A stretch of 64,000 bases of DNA from Streptomyces nodosus (GCF_008704995.1 NZ_CP023747.1:3002501-3066500), one strand, 5' to 3'. Positions 27,609 through 37,640 are shown, counted from the first letter of the stretch. Translations and numbers: made by a program. Notes: generated from the sequence alone by a model not told the origin.

Positions 27609-28274
27609 ATGGGGACGTACGGAAGCGCGCACATCGTCTGGGACTGGAACGGCACGCTGTTCCACGACAATGACGCGGTCATCGGGGCGACGAACGCGGC
27701 CTTCGCCGAAGTGGGGCTGGAGCCCATCACGCTGGAGCGCTACCGGGCGCTGTACTGCGTACCGGTGCCGAAGTTCTACGAGCGGCTGATGGGACGGCTG
27801 CCGACCACCGACGAGTGGGAGGCCATGGACCAGATATTCCAGCGCTACTACGCGGAGCACCGGCTCGGCTGCGGGCTCACCGAGGGCGCGGTGGAGCTGC
27901 TCACGGGATGGCGTTCGGCGGGCCGCAGCCAGTCGATCCTCAGCATGTACGGGCATGAGGAGCTCGTCCCGCTGGTGCGGGGATTCGGGATCGAGCCGCA
28001 CTTCCTGCGGGTGCAGGGGCGTACCGGGCCCTCCGGCGGCAGCAAGGCCGAGCACATGGTCCGCCACCTCCAGAGGCTGGAGGGGGTCGAGCCGACGCGC
28101 ACCGTGGTGATCGGGGACGCCGCGGACGACGCGGTCGCCGCCCTGCACGTCGGGGCCCGGGCCGTGCTGTACACCGGTGGCTCCCACAGCCGCGCCAGCC
28201 TGGAGTCCGTGGGCGTCCCGGTGGTCGACTCGCTGGAGGAGGCGGTCGAGGAAGCCGAACGGCTCGCGGCATGA
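27609..28274 (+). CDS. HAD family hydrolase
   Basis: 221 residues. Motif I is IVWDWNGTLFHD: the nucleophile Asp is followed by DxN instead of DxD, which is frequent in this subfamily. Motif II is in SQSILSMYGHEEL. Motif III/IV is KAEHMVRHLQ and TVVIGDAADDAVAA. The alpha-helical cap between motifs I and II fits subfamily I phosphatases of the phosphoglycolate phosphatase type. The substrate is unknown. The ATG at 27609 begins right before the conserved domain; a GTG at 27585 is a possible earlier start. Confidence 0.88.
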   Translation: MGTYGSAHIVWDWNGTLFHDNDAVIGATNAAFAEVGLEPITLERYRALYCVPVPKFYERLMGRLPTTDEWEAMDQIFQRYYAEHRLGCGLTEGAVELLTGWRSAGRSQSILSMYGHEELVPLVRGFGIEPHFLRVQGRTGPSGGSKAEHMVRHLQRLEGVEPTRTVVIGDAADDAVAALHVGARAVLYTGGSHSRASLESVGVPVVDSLEEAVEEAERLAA

Positions 28275-28326
28275 CCTGAGCGGGTGCGACGCCCACAGGC
28301 GCCGCGCCCGGAGCCCGCCGAGGGGC

Positions 28327-28893
28327 TCAGGTCGCCGGCGCCTTCGCCCGCAGGACCCTGAGGAACTCACGCATCCAGTGGGCGTGATCGGGCCAGGCGC
28401 GGGACGAGACCAGGGCGCCGTCGACCACCACCTCCGTGTCCTGGAAGGTGGCGCCGGCCGCCTGCATGTCGAGCTCCAGCGCCGGATAGGCCGTGACGTG
28501 CCGCCCCCGCAGGGCGTCGGCCGCGGCGGTGAGCAGGGGGCCGTGGCAGATCTGGGCCACCGGCCGGTCGGTGTCGAAGAACGACTTCAGGATCTTGCGC
28601 AGTTCGGGATCGTTGCGGAGATACTCCGGGGCGCGCCCGCCGGGGATCACCAGGGCGGCATAGTCCCCCGGGTCCACCTCGGAGAAGGCGAGGTCGGCGG
28701 GCCAGGTGTAGCCGGGCTTCTCGGTGTACGTATCGAATCCGCGTTCGAAGTCATGGACGACGAAGCGGAGGGTCTTGCGTGTGGGGGCCGCGATGTGGAC
28801 CTCGTAACCCTCCTCACACAGGCGCTGGTAGGGATACAGGACCTCCAGTGATTCCGCCGCGTCGCCGGTGACGATCAGGATCTTCTGCGCCAT
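28327..28893 (-). CDS. DJ-1/PfpI family protein
   Basis: 188 residues with the DJ-1/PfpI fold: KILIVTGDAAESLEVLYPY at the start, the Glu-containing PGGRAPEYLRND loop, and the nucleophile elbow AQICHGPLLTAAA with the conserved Cys followed by His-Gly. It then has SSRAWPDHAHWMREFL. The family includes intracellular proteases, glyoxalase III and chaperones; the exact activity cannot be assigned. It is divergent from the glutamate dehydrogenase gene. Confidence 0.88.
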   Translation of the reverse strand: MAQKILIVTGDAAESLEVLYPYQRLCEEGYEVHIAAPTRKTLRFVVHDFERGFDTYTEKPGYTWPADLAFSEVDPGDYAALVIPGGRAPEYLRNDPELRKILKSFFDTDRPVAQICHGPLLTAAADALRGRHVTAYPALELDMQAAGATFQDTEVVVDGALVSSRAWPDHAHWMREFLRVLRAKAPAT

Positions 28894-29488
28894 GTTCGCT
28901 GTGCTCCCCTCGGTCGTGCGGACGGCCCGGACGGGTGCTCATGGAACGGTGCCTGAGCTGGGGCACGTCCCGCCGGGGGCCCGTCACCGCTCGTACCGCC
29001 ATGCTCGCACCGGGGACCCCCGCACGGCACGGTCTTCTTGGCCCCTGTGCAGAACGTCAAAGTTCCGACCCTGGTTTTGTACACATACGGCTCATGACGT
29101 GCCCCCGGTCCGGGGCGATAGCCTGGTGACGTGATCAGCGCGATACGTCGCGGGGACGTCGGCGTCCCTGCCCCGCGCCCGGTGAGCTCGGACGATGTCC
29201 GAGACCGGGCGGCGGTCGCTGATCCTCACAGGCGGGGCCGGTCGGACAGGGCGCCGCAGGCGCCCGCCACGGAAGCCCGGGCGTCGGGGACGCGGAAGGC
29301 GCTCCATGCGCCGAGAGCAGCGTCACAGCCGTCAGGGATGCCGGAAATGGCCGATAAACCCCCGCCGAGCTCTCCGGGCGGCATACCGTCGAACCCGGCC
29401 GGACATCCCGCGTCGCGGCGTTGTGCCGGAGAAGCGACCGTATTTCCTTCTACGTCACGCAACGGCGCGCGACAGGAGTCAGAGGACC
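28894..29488. promoter_or_regulatory. Long leader/intergenic region before the NAD-glutamate dehydrogenase gene
   Basis: About 595 bp between divergent genes. An open frame runs upstream of the dehydrogenase ATG in phase with it, but its Arg/Pro-rich translation has no family resemblance, so I treat it as leader. I recognise no riboswitch or RNA gene. Confidence 0.4.
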
Positions 29489-32400
29489 ATGCAGACCAAG
29501 CTGGACGAAGCCAAGGCCGAGCTGCTCGAAAGGGCTGCCCGGGTAGCTGAGAACGGTCCGGTCGGGGGACACCTACCGACCGGGACGACGGACGAGGGCA
29601 GCCCCGACCGGGACACGGCGCTCGCGTTCCTCCAGCGCTACTACCTGCACACCGCTCCGGAGGACCTGAGCGACCGCGACCCGGTGGATGTCTTCGGAGC
29701 CGCGTTCTCGCACAACAGGCTGGCCGAGGTGCGTCCGCAGGGCACGGCCAATGTGCGGGTCCACACCCCGACCGTCGAGGAGAACGGGTGGACCTGCACC
29801 CACTCCGTCGTCGAGGTCGTCACCGACGACATGCCGTTCCTGGTCGACTCCGTCACCAATGAGCTGTCGCGCCAGGGGCGCGGCATCCATGTGGTCATCC
29901 ACCCCCAGTTCGTCGTCCGCCGCGATGTGACCGGCAAGCTGCTCGAGGTGCTGCCCGAGGCGCCCGCCGGCGAGCTGCCGCACGACGCGCACATCGAGTC
30001 CTGGATCCACGTCGAGATCGACCGTGAGACCGACCGGTCCGACCTCAAGCAGATCACCGCCGATCTGCTGCGTGTCCTGTCCGACGTCCGCGAGGCCGTC
30101 GAGGACTGGGAGAAGATGCGCGACGCCGCGCTGCGCATGGCCGAGGACCTCCAGAAGGAGGACGTGCCCCAGGACCTCCCGCAGGCGGAGATCGAGGAGG
30201 CCGGAGAGCTGCTGCGCTGGCTGGCCGCCGACCACTTCACCTTCCTCGGCTACCGCGAGTACCACCTGCGCGAGGACGACTCCCTGGCCGCGGTGCCCGG
30301 CACCGGGCTCGGCATACTGCGGGCCGACCCGCAGCACGCGGGTGACGACAGCCACCCGGTGAGCCCGTCCTTCGAGCGGCTGCCCGCCGACGCCCGCGCC
30401 AAGGCGCGCGAGCACAAGCTGCTGGTCCTCACCAAGGCCAACAGCCGCGCCACCGTGCACCGGCCCTCGTACCTCGACTACGTCGGCGTGAAGAAGTTCG
30501 ACGAGCAGGGCAATGTGGTCGGCGAGCGCCGTTTCCTCGGCCTGTTCTCGTCCGCCGCCTACACCGAGTCCGTGCGCCGGGTGCCCGTCATCCGACGCAA
30601 GGTCGAGGAGGTCCTCGAGGGCGCCGGGTTCTCGCCCAACAGCCATGACGGCCGGGACCTGCTCCAGATCCTGGAGACCTACCCGCGCGACGAGCTGTTC
30701 CAGACCCCGACCGACGAGCTGCGCTCCATCTCCACCTCCGTCCTCTACCTCCAGGAGCGCCGCCGGCTGCGGCTCTACCTGCGCCAGGACGAGTACGGGC
30801 GCTACTACTCCGCCCTCGTCTACCTGCCGCGCGACCGCTACACCACCGGCGTCCGGCTGCGGATCATCGACATCCTGAAGGAGGAGCTCGGCGGCACCAG
30901 CGTCGACTTCACGGCCTGGAACACCGAGTCGGTCCTCTCCCGGCTGCACTTCGTGGTCCGCGTCCCGCAGGGCACCGAGCTGCCGCAGCTGTCCGACGCC
31001 GACAAGGAGCGCATCGAGGCCCGTCTCGTCGAGGCCGCCCGCTCCTGGGCCGACGCCTTCTCCGAGGCGCTCAACGCCGAGCTGGGCGAGGAGCGCGCCG
31101 CCGAACTCCAGCGGAGCTACGGGGGCGCCTTCCCCGAGGGCTACAAGGCGGACCACACCCCGCGTGCGGCGGTCTCCGACCTCGTCCACCTGGAGGAGCT
31201 CACCACCGGGGAGGGCGGCAGGGACTTCGCCCTCAGCCTCTACGAGCCGGTGGGCGCCGCCCCCGGTGAGCGCCGCTTCAAGATCTACCGCAAGGGCGAG
31301 GCCGTCTCCCTGTCCGCGGTCCTGCCGGTGCTCCACCGGCTCGGCGTCGAGGTCATCGACGAACGCCCGTATGAACTGCGCTGCTCGGACCACACGATCG
31401 CGTGGATCTACGACTTCGGTCTGCGGCTGCCCGGTTCGCTGACCGGCAGCGTCGACTCCCTCGGCGACGACGCCCGGGAGCGGTTCCAGGAGGCCTTCGC
31501 CGCCACCTGGACCGGGCAGGCCGAGAACGACGGCTTCAACGCGCTGGTGCTGGGCGCCGGGCTCACCTGGCGGCAGGCCATGGTGCTGCGCGCCTACGCC
31601 AAGTACCTGCGCCAGGCCGGCTCGACCTTCAGCCAGGACTACATGGAGGACACCCTCCGCAACAACATCCACACCACCCGGCTGCTGGTCTCCCTCTTCG
31701 AGGCACGGATGTCGCCGGACCGGCAGCGGGCCGGCGTGGAGCTGACCGACGCCCTGCTGGAGGAGCTGGACGCCGCCCTGGACCAGGTCGCCTCGCTGGA
31801 CGAGGACCGGATCCTGCGCTCCTTCCTCACCCTCATCAAGGCGACCCTGCGCACCAACTTCTTCCAGCTGACGAAGAGCGGCGTGCCGCACGACTACGTC
31901 TCCATGAAGTTCGACCCGCAGGCCATCCCGGACCTCCCGGCGCCGCGCCCGGCGTTCGAGATCTGGGTGTACTCGCCGCGTGTCGAGGGCGTGCATCTGC
32001 GCTTCGGCAAGGTCGCACGAGGCGGCCTGCGCTGGTCCGACCGGCGTGAGGACTTCCGCACCGAGATCCTCGGCCTGGTCAAGGCACAGATGGTGAAGAA
32101 CACCGTCATCGTGCCGGTCGGCGCCAAGGGCGGGTTCGTCGCCAAGCAGCTCCCGGACCCGGCCGTGGACCGTGACGCCTGGCTGGCGGAGGGCGTCCGC
32201 AGCTACCGGACGTTCATCTCCGCCCTGCTCGACATCACCGACAACATGGTGGCCGGCGAGGTCGTGCCGCCCGCGGACGTCGTCCGGCACGACTCCGAGG
32301 ACACCTACCTCGTGGTCGCCGCGGACAAGGGCACGGCCACGTTCTCGGACATCGCCAACGAGGTCGCCGAGAGCTACGATTTCTGGCTCGGCGACGCCTT

Positions 32401-34429
32401 CGCCTCCGGCGGCTCGGCGGGCTACGACCACAAGAAGATGGGCATCACCGCCCGCGGCGCCTGGGAGTCCGTGAAGCGGCACTTCCGGGAGCTGGGCGTG
32501 AACACCCAGGCCGAGGACTTCACGGTCGTCGGCATCGGCGACATGTCCGGTGATGTGTTCGGCAACGGCATGCTGCTCTCCGAGCACATCCGCCTGGTCG
32601 CCGCCTTCGACCACCGGCACATCTTCATCGACCCGACCCCGGACGCGGCGACCGCGTACGCCGAGCGCCGCCGGCTGTTCGAGCTGCCGCGCTCCTCCTG
32701 GGCCGACTACAACGCCGAGCTGCTGTCGGCCGGCGGCGGGGTGTTCCCCCGGTCGGCCAAGTCGATCCCGGTCAACGCGCACATCCGGGAGGCCCTCGGC
32801 ATCGACGGCGCCGTCACCAAGATGACGCCGGCCGACCTGATGCGGGCCATCCTCACCGCGCCGGTCGACCTGCTGTGGAACGGCGGCATCGGGACGTACG
32901 TCAAGTCCTCGGCGGAGTCCAACGCGGACGTCGGCGACAAGGCCAACGACGCCATCCGGGTGGACGGCCGCGATCTGCGCGCCAAGGTCGTCGGCGAGGG
33001 CGGCAACCTGGGCATGACCCAGCTCGGCCGGATCGAGTGCGCCCAGCACGGCGGCAAGATCAACACCGATGCGATCGACAACAGCGCCGGTGTGGACACC
33101 TCGGACCACGAGGTGAACATCAAGATCCTGCTCAACTCGGTCGTCGCCGACGGCGATCTGACGGTCAAGCAGCGCAACCGGCTGCTCGCCCGGATGACCG
33201 ACGAGGTCGGCTCGCTGGTGCTGCGCAACAACTACGCGCAGAACGTGGCGATCGCCAACGCCCTGTTCCAGTCCAAGGACATGCTGCACGCGCAGCAGCG
33301 GTTCATGCGCCACCTGGTGCGCGAGGGCCACCTCGACCGGGCGCTGGAGTTCCTGCCCACCGACCGGCAGATCCGTGAGCGGCTGAACACCGGGCACGGC
33401 CTGACCGGCCCGGAGACGGCCGTGCTGCTGGCCTACACCAAGATCACGGTCGCCGAGGAACTGCTGCAGACGCAGCTGCCCGACGACCCGTATCTGCTCG
33501 GTCTGCTGCACGCCTACTTCCCGACGGCGCTGCGCAAGAAGTTCCTCAGCCAGATCGACAACCATGCGCTGCGCCGCGAGATCGTGACCACCGTGCTGGT
33601 CAACGACACGGTCAACACGGGTGGTACGAGCTTCCTGCACCGGCTGCGCGAGGAGACCGGCGCCTCGCTGGAGGAGATCGTGAGGGCTCAGACCGCGGCC
33701 CGTGCGATCTTCCATGCGAGCGCGGTGTGGGACGGGGTGGAGGCCCTGGACAACCAGGTCGACGCCGATGTCCAGACCCGGATCCGGCTGCACTCGCGGC
33801 GGCTGGTCGAGCGCGGCACGCGCTGGCTGCTCAACAACCGGCCGCAGCCGCTGCAGCTCACGGAGACGATCGAGTTCTTCGGGAAGCGCGTCGAGCAGGT
33901 CTGGAACGAGCTGCCCAAGCTGATGCGCGGCGCGGACCTGGAGTGGTGGCAGAAGATCTACGACGAGCTGACGGGCGCCGGCGTCCCGGACCAACTCGCC
34001 TCCCGGGTGGCCGGGTTCTCCTCGGCCTTCCCGGCGCTGGACATCGTCTCGGTGGCCGACCGCATGGGCAAGGACCCGATGGCCGTCGCAGAGGTCTACT
34101 ACGACCTCGCGGACCGGCTGCAGATCACCCAGCTCATGGACCGCATCCTCGAACTGCCGCGCACCGACCGGTGGCAGTCGATGGCCCGTGCGGCGATCCG
34201 CGAGGACCTCTACGCGGCCCACTCGGCGCTGACGGCGGACGTCCTGGCGGTGGGCAACGGTGCCGCCACGCCTGAACAGCGCTTCGAGTCCTGGCACGAG
34301 AACAACGCGCCGATCCTGACCCGGGCGCGCGCCACCCTCGACGAGATCGCGAACTCGGACTCCTTCGATCTCGCGAACCTCTCGGTCGCGATGCGCACGA
34401 TGCGGACGCTGCTGCGGACGCACAGCTAG
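29489..34429 (+). CDS. NAD-dependent glutamate dehydrogenase, 180-kDa class
   Basis: A 1646-residue catabolic glutamate dehydrogenase (glutamate to 2-oxoglutarate and ammonia), the very large class first described in Streptomyces clavuligerus. The long N-terminal regulatory portion (about 1-750) includes ACT-like segments. The catalytic core has KVARGGLRWSDRREDFRTEI (about 840), KNTVIVPVGAKGGFV with the catalytic Lys region, and GIGDMSGDVFGNGMLLS for NAD binding. NGGIGTYVK and VVGEGGNLGMTQLGRIE follow. A helical C-terminal domain completes it. The ATG at 29489 is chosen because AGAGGA lies just upstream and the conserved MQTKLDEAKAELL begins there. The gene stands alone with a terminator behind it. 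Confidence 0.95.
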   Translation: MQTKLDEAKAELLERAARVAENGPVGGHLPTGTTDEGSPDRDTALAFLQRYYLHTAPEDLSDRDPVDVFGAAFSHNRLAEVRPQGTANVRVHTPTVEENGWTCTHSVVEVVTDDMPFLVDSVTNELSRQGRGIHVVIHPQFVVRRDVTGKLLEVLPEAPAGELPHDAHIESWIHVEIDRETDRSDLKQITADLLRVLSDVREAVEDWEKMRDAALRMAEDLQKEDVPQDLPQAEIEEAGELLRWLAADHFTFLGYREYHLREDDSLAAVPGTGLGILRADPQHAGDDSHPVSPSFERLPADARAKAREHKLLVLTKANSRATVHRPSYLDYVGVKKFDEQGNVVGERRFLGLFSSAAYTESVRRVPVIRRKVEEVLEGAGFSPNSHDGRDLLQILETYPRDELFQTPTDELRSISTSVLYLQERRRLRLYLRQDEYGRYYSALVYLPRDRYTTGVRLRIIDILKEELGGTSVDFTAWNTESVLSRLHFVVRVPQGTELPQLSDADKERIEARLVEAARSWADAFSEALNAELGEERAAELQRSYGGAFPEGYKADHTPRAAVSDLVHLEELTTGEGGRDFALSLYEPVGAAPGERRFKIYRKGEAVSLSAVLPVLHRLGVEVIDERPYELRCSDHTIAWIYDFGLRLPGSLTGSVDSLGDDARERFQEAFAATWTGQAENDGFNALVLGAGLTWRQAMVLRAYAKYLRQAGSTFSQDYMEDTLRNNIHTTRLLVSLFEARMSPDRQRAGVELTDALLEELDAALDQVASLDEDRILRSFLTLIKATLRTNFFQLTKSGVPHDYVSMKFDPQAIPDLPAPRPAFEIWVYSPRVEGVHLRFGKVARGGLRWSDRREDFRTEILGLVKAQMVKNTVIVPVGAKGGFVAKQLPDPAVDRDAWLAEGVRSYRTFISALLDITDNMVAGEVVPPADVVRHDSEDTYLVVAADKGTATFSDIANEVAESYDFWLGDAFASGGSAGYDHKKMGITARGAWESVKRHFRELGVNTQAEDFTVVGIGDMSGDVFGNGMLLSEHIRLVAAFDHRHIFIDPTPDAATAYAERRRLFELPRSSWADYNAELLSAGGGVFPRSAKSIPVNAHIREALGIDGAVTKMTPADLMRAILTAPVDLLWNGGIGTYVKSSAESNADVGDKANDAIRVDGRDLRAKVVGEGGNLGMTQLGRIECAQHGGKINTDAIDNSAGVDTSDHEVNIKILLNSVVADGDLTVKQRNRLLARMTDEVGSLVLRNNYAQNVAIANALFQSKDMLHAQQRFMRHLVREGHLDRALEFLPTDRQIRERLNTGHGLTGPETAVLLAYTKITVAEELLQTQLPDDPYLLGLLHAYFPTALRKKFLSQIDNHALRREIVTTVLVNDTVNTGGTSFLHRLREETGASLEEIVRAQTAARAIFHASAVWDGVEALDNQVDADVQTRIRLHSRRLVERGTRWLLNNRPQPLQLTETIEFFGKRVEQVWNELPKLMRGADLEWWQKIYDELTGAGVPDQLASRVAGFSSAFPALDIVSVADRMGKDPMAVAEVYYDLADRLQITQLMDRILELPRTDRWQSMARAAIREDLYAAHSALTADVLAVGNGAATPEQRFESWHENNAPILTRARATLDEIANSDSFDLANLSVAMRTMRTLLRTHS

Positions 34430-34444
34430 TCCACGTCCTTGTAC

Positions 34445-34484
34445 GACGGCGGGGGCGCTCCAGCGAGTTGGGGCGCCCCCGTCG
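34445..34484 (+). terminator. Terminator after the glutamate dehydrogenase gene
   Basis: GACGGCGGGGGCGC and GCGCCCCCGTC arms (one bulge) enclose a 12-nt loop, 15 bp after the stop. Confidence 0.7.
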
Positions 34485-34639
34485 GCGTACCGGGGCATGA
34501 TCTTCCTGTTGTGCACCGGTCCGGCTTTCTTGCCCACACCTTGGGTAATTCCAGTACGGGATTTACCCCTTGCTGCTAAACCGGACATTTGGGCTGGTGT
34601 GTGGCCTGATCGTCGGACGAGTGTGGAGGACCCGTACCC

Positions 34640-35152
34640 GTGACTGTGAACCTCTCCGAGCAGCTGCCCCAGGCCGCTCGCCCGGCTGCCGAGACCGTCG
34701 TTCCCGTCCCCGCACCGGTATTTGCCCGGTTCGGGCGGCTGGCGGTCGAGGTGGCCAAGTTCGGGGTCGTCGGCGGCAGCGGTGTCGCGGTCAATTTCCT
34801 GGTTTTCAACTTTCTGCTGCACGCGCTGAGATGGGCACCGATGACGGCGACGGTGCTCGCCAGTGTCGTCGCCATGGGCACCAACTACCTGGGCTTCCGC
34901 TTCTTCGCCTATCGAGACCGGGCCTCGCGCACCCGGCAGCAGATCGTGCTGTTCTTCGCCTTCAGCGGGATCGGCGTGGTGATGGAGAGCGCACTGTTCT
35001 ACATCGGCTACCACGGGCTCGGTATGAGCGGGGCGCTGGGATCGAACCTGGCGAAGGCGCTGTCGATCGTGCTGGCGTCGGCGTTCCGCTTCCTGGTGTA
35101 CCGGACCTGGGTGTTCCAGCACGGGACGAAGCCGGGCGCCGGCGCCCGATGA
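34640..35152 (+). CDS. GtrA family membrane protein
   Basis: 170 residues with four predicted transmembrane helices: KFGVVGGSGVAVNFLVFNFLL, ATVLASVVAMGTNYLGFRFF, IVLFFAFSGIGVVMESALFY and LSIVLASAFRFLVYRTWVF. The last has the GtrA signature FRFLVYRTWVF. GtrA proteins are thought to flip polyprenyl-linked sugars for membrane glycosyltransferases. Its TGA overlaps the ATG of the next membrane protein gene, which fits that partnership. GTG start at 34640 has GGAGG about 10 nt upstream. Confidence 0.9.
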   Translation: MTVNLSEQLPQAARPAAETVVPVPAPVFARFGRLAVEVAKFGVVGGSGVAVNFLVFNFLLHALRWAPMTATVLASVVAMGTNYLGFRFFAYRDRASRTRQQIVLFFAFSGIGVVMESALFYIGYHGLGMSGALGSNLAKALSIVLASAFRFLVYRTWVFQHGTKPGAGAR

Positions 35153-36864
35153 CCCTCGCGCCGCAGGGGGCCGACGAGTCGGCCGGGTCGGGCGAAGGCG
35201 GAGGGGACGGCGGGGAGTCTTCCGGGGGTGGTGGGGGTGTAGGGCCTCTGGGGGCTCTTGGGACCGTCGGGAGTGCCGGGAGTGCCGGGAGTATTGGGGT
35301 GTCCGGGGTCGGGGGGACGACGACGCGGGGACCCGGGACCGGCGGGGCCGGGCGGCACCGGGCGTGGCTCGGGGCCCTCGCGGCGCCGCGCGGTGCGGTC
35401 GGGGCGGTGCTGTGGGCGGCAGTTGCCCTGCTGGTCGTCCTGATGCTTCTGGTGATCGTCCGGCTGCCGTGGGTCGGTGACCTCGGGATGCACGCGGCGA
35501 CCGTGGAACGGCTGCGGCACGGGCTGTTGCACCCCGGCAATCCGCTGGTCGACGCGGACACACCGAGCCCCTACTACTCGCCGTGGACCGTCTTCCTGGG
35601 AGTCGTGGCGCGGCTCACGGGCGCCTCGGTCTGGGTCGTTCTGCGCATCGGTGCGCTGATCGGGCTGACGCTGCTGGTGACGGGCGTATGGCGGTATGCC
35701 CGCACCCTGAGCGACCGGCGTGCCGCGCCGCCGCTGGCCCTGCTGTGCGTGCTGCTTCTGTGGGGCACCCAGGCGTTCAGCTGGAGCGGCTTCCTCGGGC
35801 TGAACTCGCTGGCGCTGACGGTGGCCTATCCGAGCGTGTTCGCGCTGGGGGCGGCCTTCCATCTCTGGGCGCTGCTGACCCGGGCGCTGAGGGGCGAGCC
35901 CGCGGGGCCCGTGGGGTGGGCGGTGCTTCCCGGGCTCGGTGTGCTGTGGGCGGTGATTCTGCTCAGCCATCAGTTCACCGGGGTGGTGGCGACGCTGGGC
36001 GTGCTGGCGACCGTGGTGGGGGCGCGGGCCGGACGACGGTCCCTGCTGCGGCTCGGGGCCGGGGCGGTGCTCGGAGTGGTGGTGCTCGCGGTGTGGCCCT
36101 ACTACGACTTCTTCGCGCTGCTGGGCGCGGGAGGGCTGGACGAGATCCACCGGCCGCTGTACCAGCACCTGTTCGTGCGGTTCTGCCTGGTCCTGGTCGG
36201 GGTGGCGGCGCTGGCGGTACGGGCGCGGCGGGACCGGCGCGATCCGCTGGTGGTGTTCTTCCTGCTGGGGGCGGTGGTGTTCGCGGCGGGCGGGCTGACC
36301 GGGCACTACTCATGGGGGCGGGCGTTGCCGGCGGCGCTGATCCCCGCGCAGACGGCGGCGGCCGTGGAGGCGGCCGGGGCGGCGCGCGGCGCCCGGCGGA
36401 ACGTGGCGGCCGGGGTGCTGACGGTCGCGCTCGCCGCCGGGGTGTGGGGGCAGGTGCAGACCGTGGGGTATGTGGTGGGGGGTGGGGCGCTGCCCCGGGT
36501 GGTCGAGGCGAAGTACTCGGCGCCGTGGGCGGGGTATCACTGGATCACTCGGTGGGTGCGGTACGGGGATGTGGTGATGGCGAGGATGTATCCGTCGCGG
36601 CAGATTCCGGCGTACGGGGCGTACACGGTGGCCCCGGGGTACCCGGACTTCTTTCTGCCGGACGGGGGGCGGCGGGAGGCGGCGGTACGGACGTACTTCG
36701 GGGCGGGGGTGTCGCGGGCGCGGCGGCTGGGGGTGCTGCGGACGTACCACGTCCGGTGGGTCGTGCAGCGGCCTTCGGACGGGGGGTTGCCGGTGGGGGG
36801 TGGGGTGTTGCGGCGGGTGGCTTCGGGGCCGGGGGGTCAGGTGCTGTACGAGGTGACACGCTGA
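35149..36864 (+). CDS. Polytopic membrane protein, probable GT-C type glycosyltransferase
   Basis: 571 residues. A 70-residue Gly/Ser-rich cytoplasmic tail is followed by about ten to twelve hydrophobic helices. The first loop carries WVGDLGMHAATVERLRHG and DADTPSPYYSPWTVF, resembling the acidic first loop of GT-C enzymes that use polyprenyl-phosphate sugars. A soluble C-terminal domain (from about 480) follows. The ATG overlaps the gtrA stop (ATGA), indicating translational coupling and a shared role with GtrA in lipid-linked sugar transfer. The precise family is not recognised; GT-C assignment is inference from topology and neighbour. Confidence 0.7.
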   Translation: MTLAPQGADESAGSGEGGGDGGESSGGGGGVGPLGALGTVGSAGSAGSIGVSGVGGTTTRGPGTGGAGRHRAWLGALAAPRGAVGAVLWAAVALLVVLMLLVIVRLPWVGDLGMHAATVERLRHGLLHPGNPLVDADTPSPYYSPWTVFLGVVARLTGASVWVVLRIGALIGLTLLVTGVWRYARTLSDRRAAPPLALLCVLLLWGTQAFSWSGFLGLNSLALTVAYPSVFALGAAFHLWALLTRALRGEPAGPVGWAVLPGLGVLWAVILLSHQFTGVVATLGVLATVVGARAGRRSLLRLGAGAVLGVVVLAVWPYYDFFALLGAGGLDEIHRPLYQHLFVRFCLVLVGVAALAVRARRDRRDPLVVFFLLGAVVFAAGGLTGHYSWGRALPAALIPAQTAAAVEAAGAARGARRNVAAGVLTVALAAGVWGQVQTVGYVVGGGALPRVVEAKYSAPWAGYHWITRWVRYGDVVMARMYPSRQIPAYGAYTVAPGYPDFFLPDGGRREAAVRTYFGAGVSRARRLGVLRTYHVRWVVQRPSDGGLPVGGGVLRRVASGPGGQVLYEVTR

Positions 36865-36899
36865 GGGATCCCGCCCCCGCCGCCCTTACCCGTCCCATC

Positions 36900-37640
36900 C
36901 CGGGGGCTGCGCCCCCGAGCCCCCACCGGGGGCTGCGCCCCCGAGCCCCCCGGCAGGGGCTTCGCCCCTGACCCCGGGCGGGGACTGCGTCCCCTGCACC
37001 CCTCGCCGGGCGCTGGTCGGAGTTCGGCGTGGGCCGGCGTGCAGGGATCGGGGTGCATCGCGGGGGCTGCGCCCCCGAACCTCCCACCAGGGGCTCCGCC
37101 CCTGACCCCGAGCGGGGACTGCGTCCCCTGCACCCCTCGCCGGGCGCTGGTCGGAGTTCGGCGTGAGCCGGCGTGCAGGGGACCGGGGTGCATCGCGGGG
37201 CTGCGCCCCCGACCCCCCCCGGCAGGGGCTTCGCCCCTGGCCCCGGGCGGGGACTGCGTCCCCTGCACCTCTCGCGGGTTCTCTCCGGCGATTCCGGTGG
37301 GGGCAGGGCCCCAGCCACCCACGCGGGGCTTCGCCCCTGGCCCCGAGCGGGGACTGCGTCCCTTGCGCCCCTCGCGGGGCTGCCCGCGGGTGGGCAATGG
37401 CCCCGGTCCGCAAGCGCGGCGTTGCCTCTGGCCCTTGGGTGGGACTGCGTCCCTTGCGCCTCTCGCGGGGCCCTCCCCGGGGGTTTCGGTGGGGCAGTGG
37501 CCCCGGCCCCCACGCGCGGCGTTGCCTCTGGCCCTTGGGTGGGGCCGCGTCCCCTGTGCCCCTCGCGGGGCTCCTCCCCAGGGGTTCCGGTGGGGCGGCG
37601 CCCCCGGCCTCCACGCCGGGCCTCGCCGCGGGCCCCAGGG
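36900..37640. repeat. Array of 134-bp direct repeats made of small GC hairpins
   Basis: Between two convergent genes lie three tightly conserved copies of a 134/135-bp unit. The hairpin GGGGGCTGCGCCCCC recurs at 36928, 37062 and about 37196; AGGGGCTTCGCCCCT-like at 36955, 37089 and 37224; and GGGGACTGCGTCCCC at 36980, 37114 and 37249. Three degenerate, shorter copies follow to about 37640. Each hairpin has a 3-nt loop (TGC, TTC or TCC). There is no coding potential with family resemblance. It may act as a multi-hairpin bidirectional terminator. Confidence 0.9.

Noticed and set aside
29195..29488. N-terminal extension of the glutamate dehydrogenase by 98 residues
   Set aside because: The extension is Arg-rich and non-conserved; the family start and an AGAGGA motif support the ATG at 29489.
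36900..37640. CRISPR array
   Set aside because: The repeat unit is 134 bp with internal hairpins and conserved spacers; there is no unique-spacer pattern and there are no cas genes nearby.
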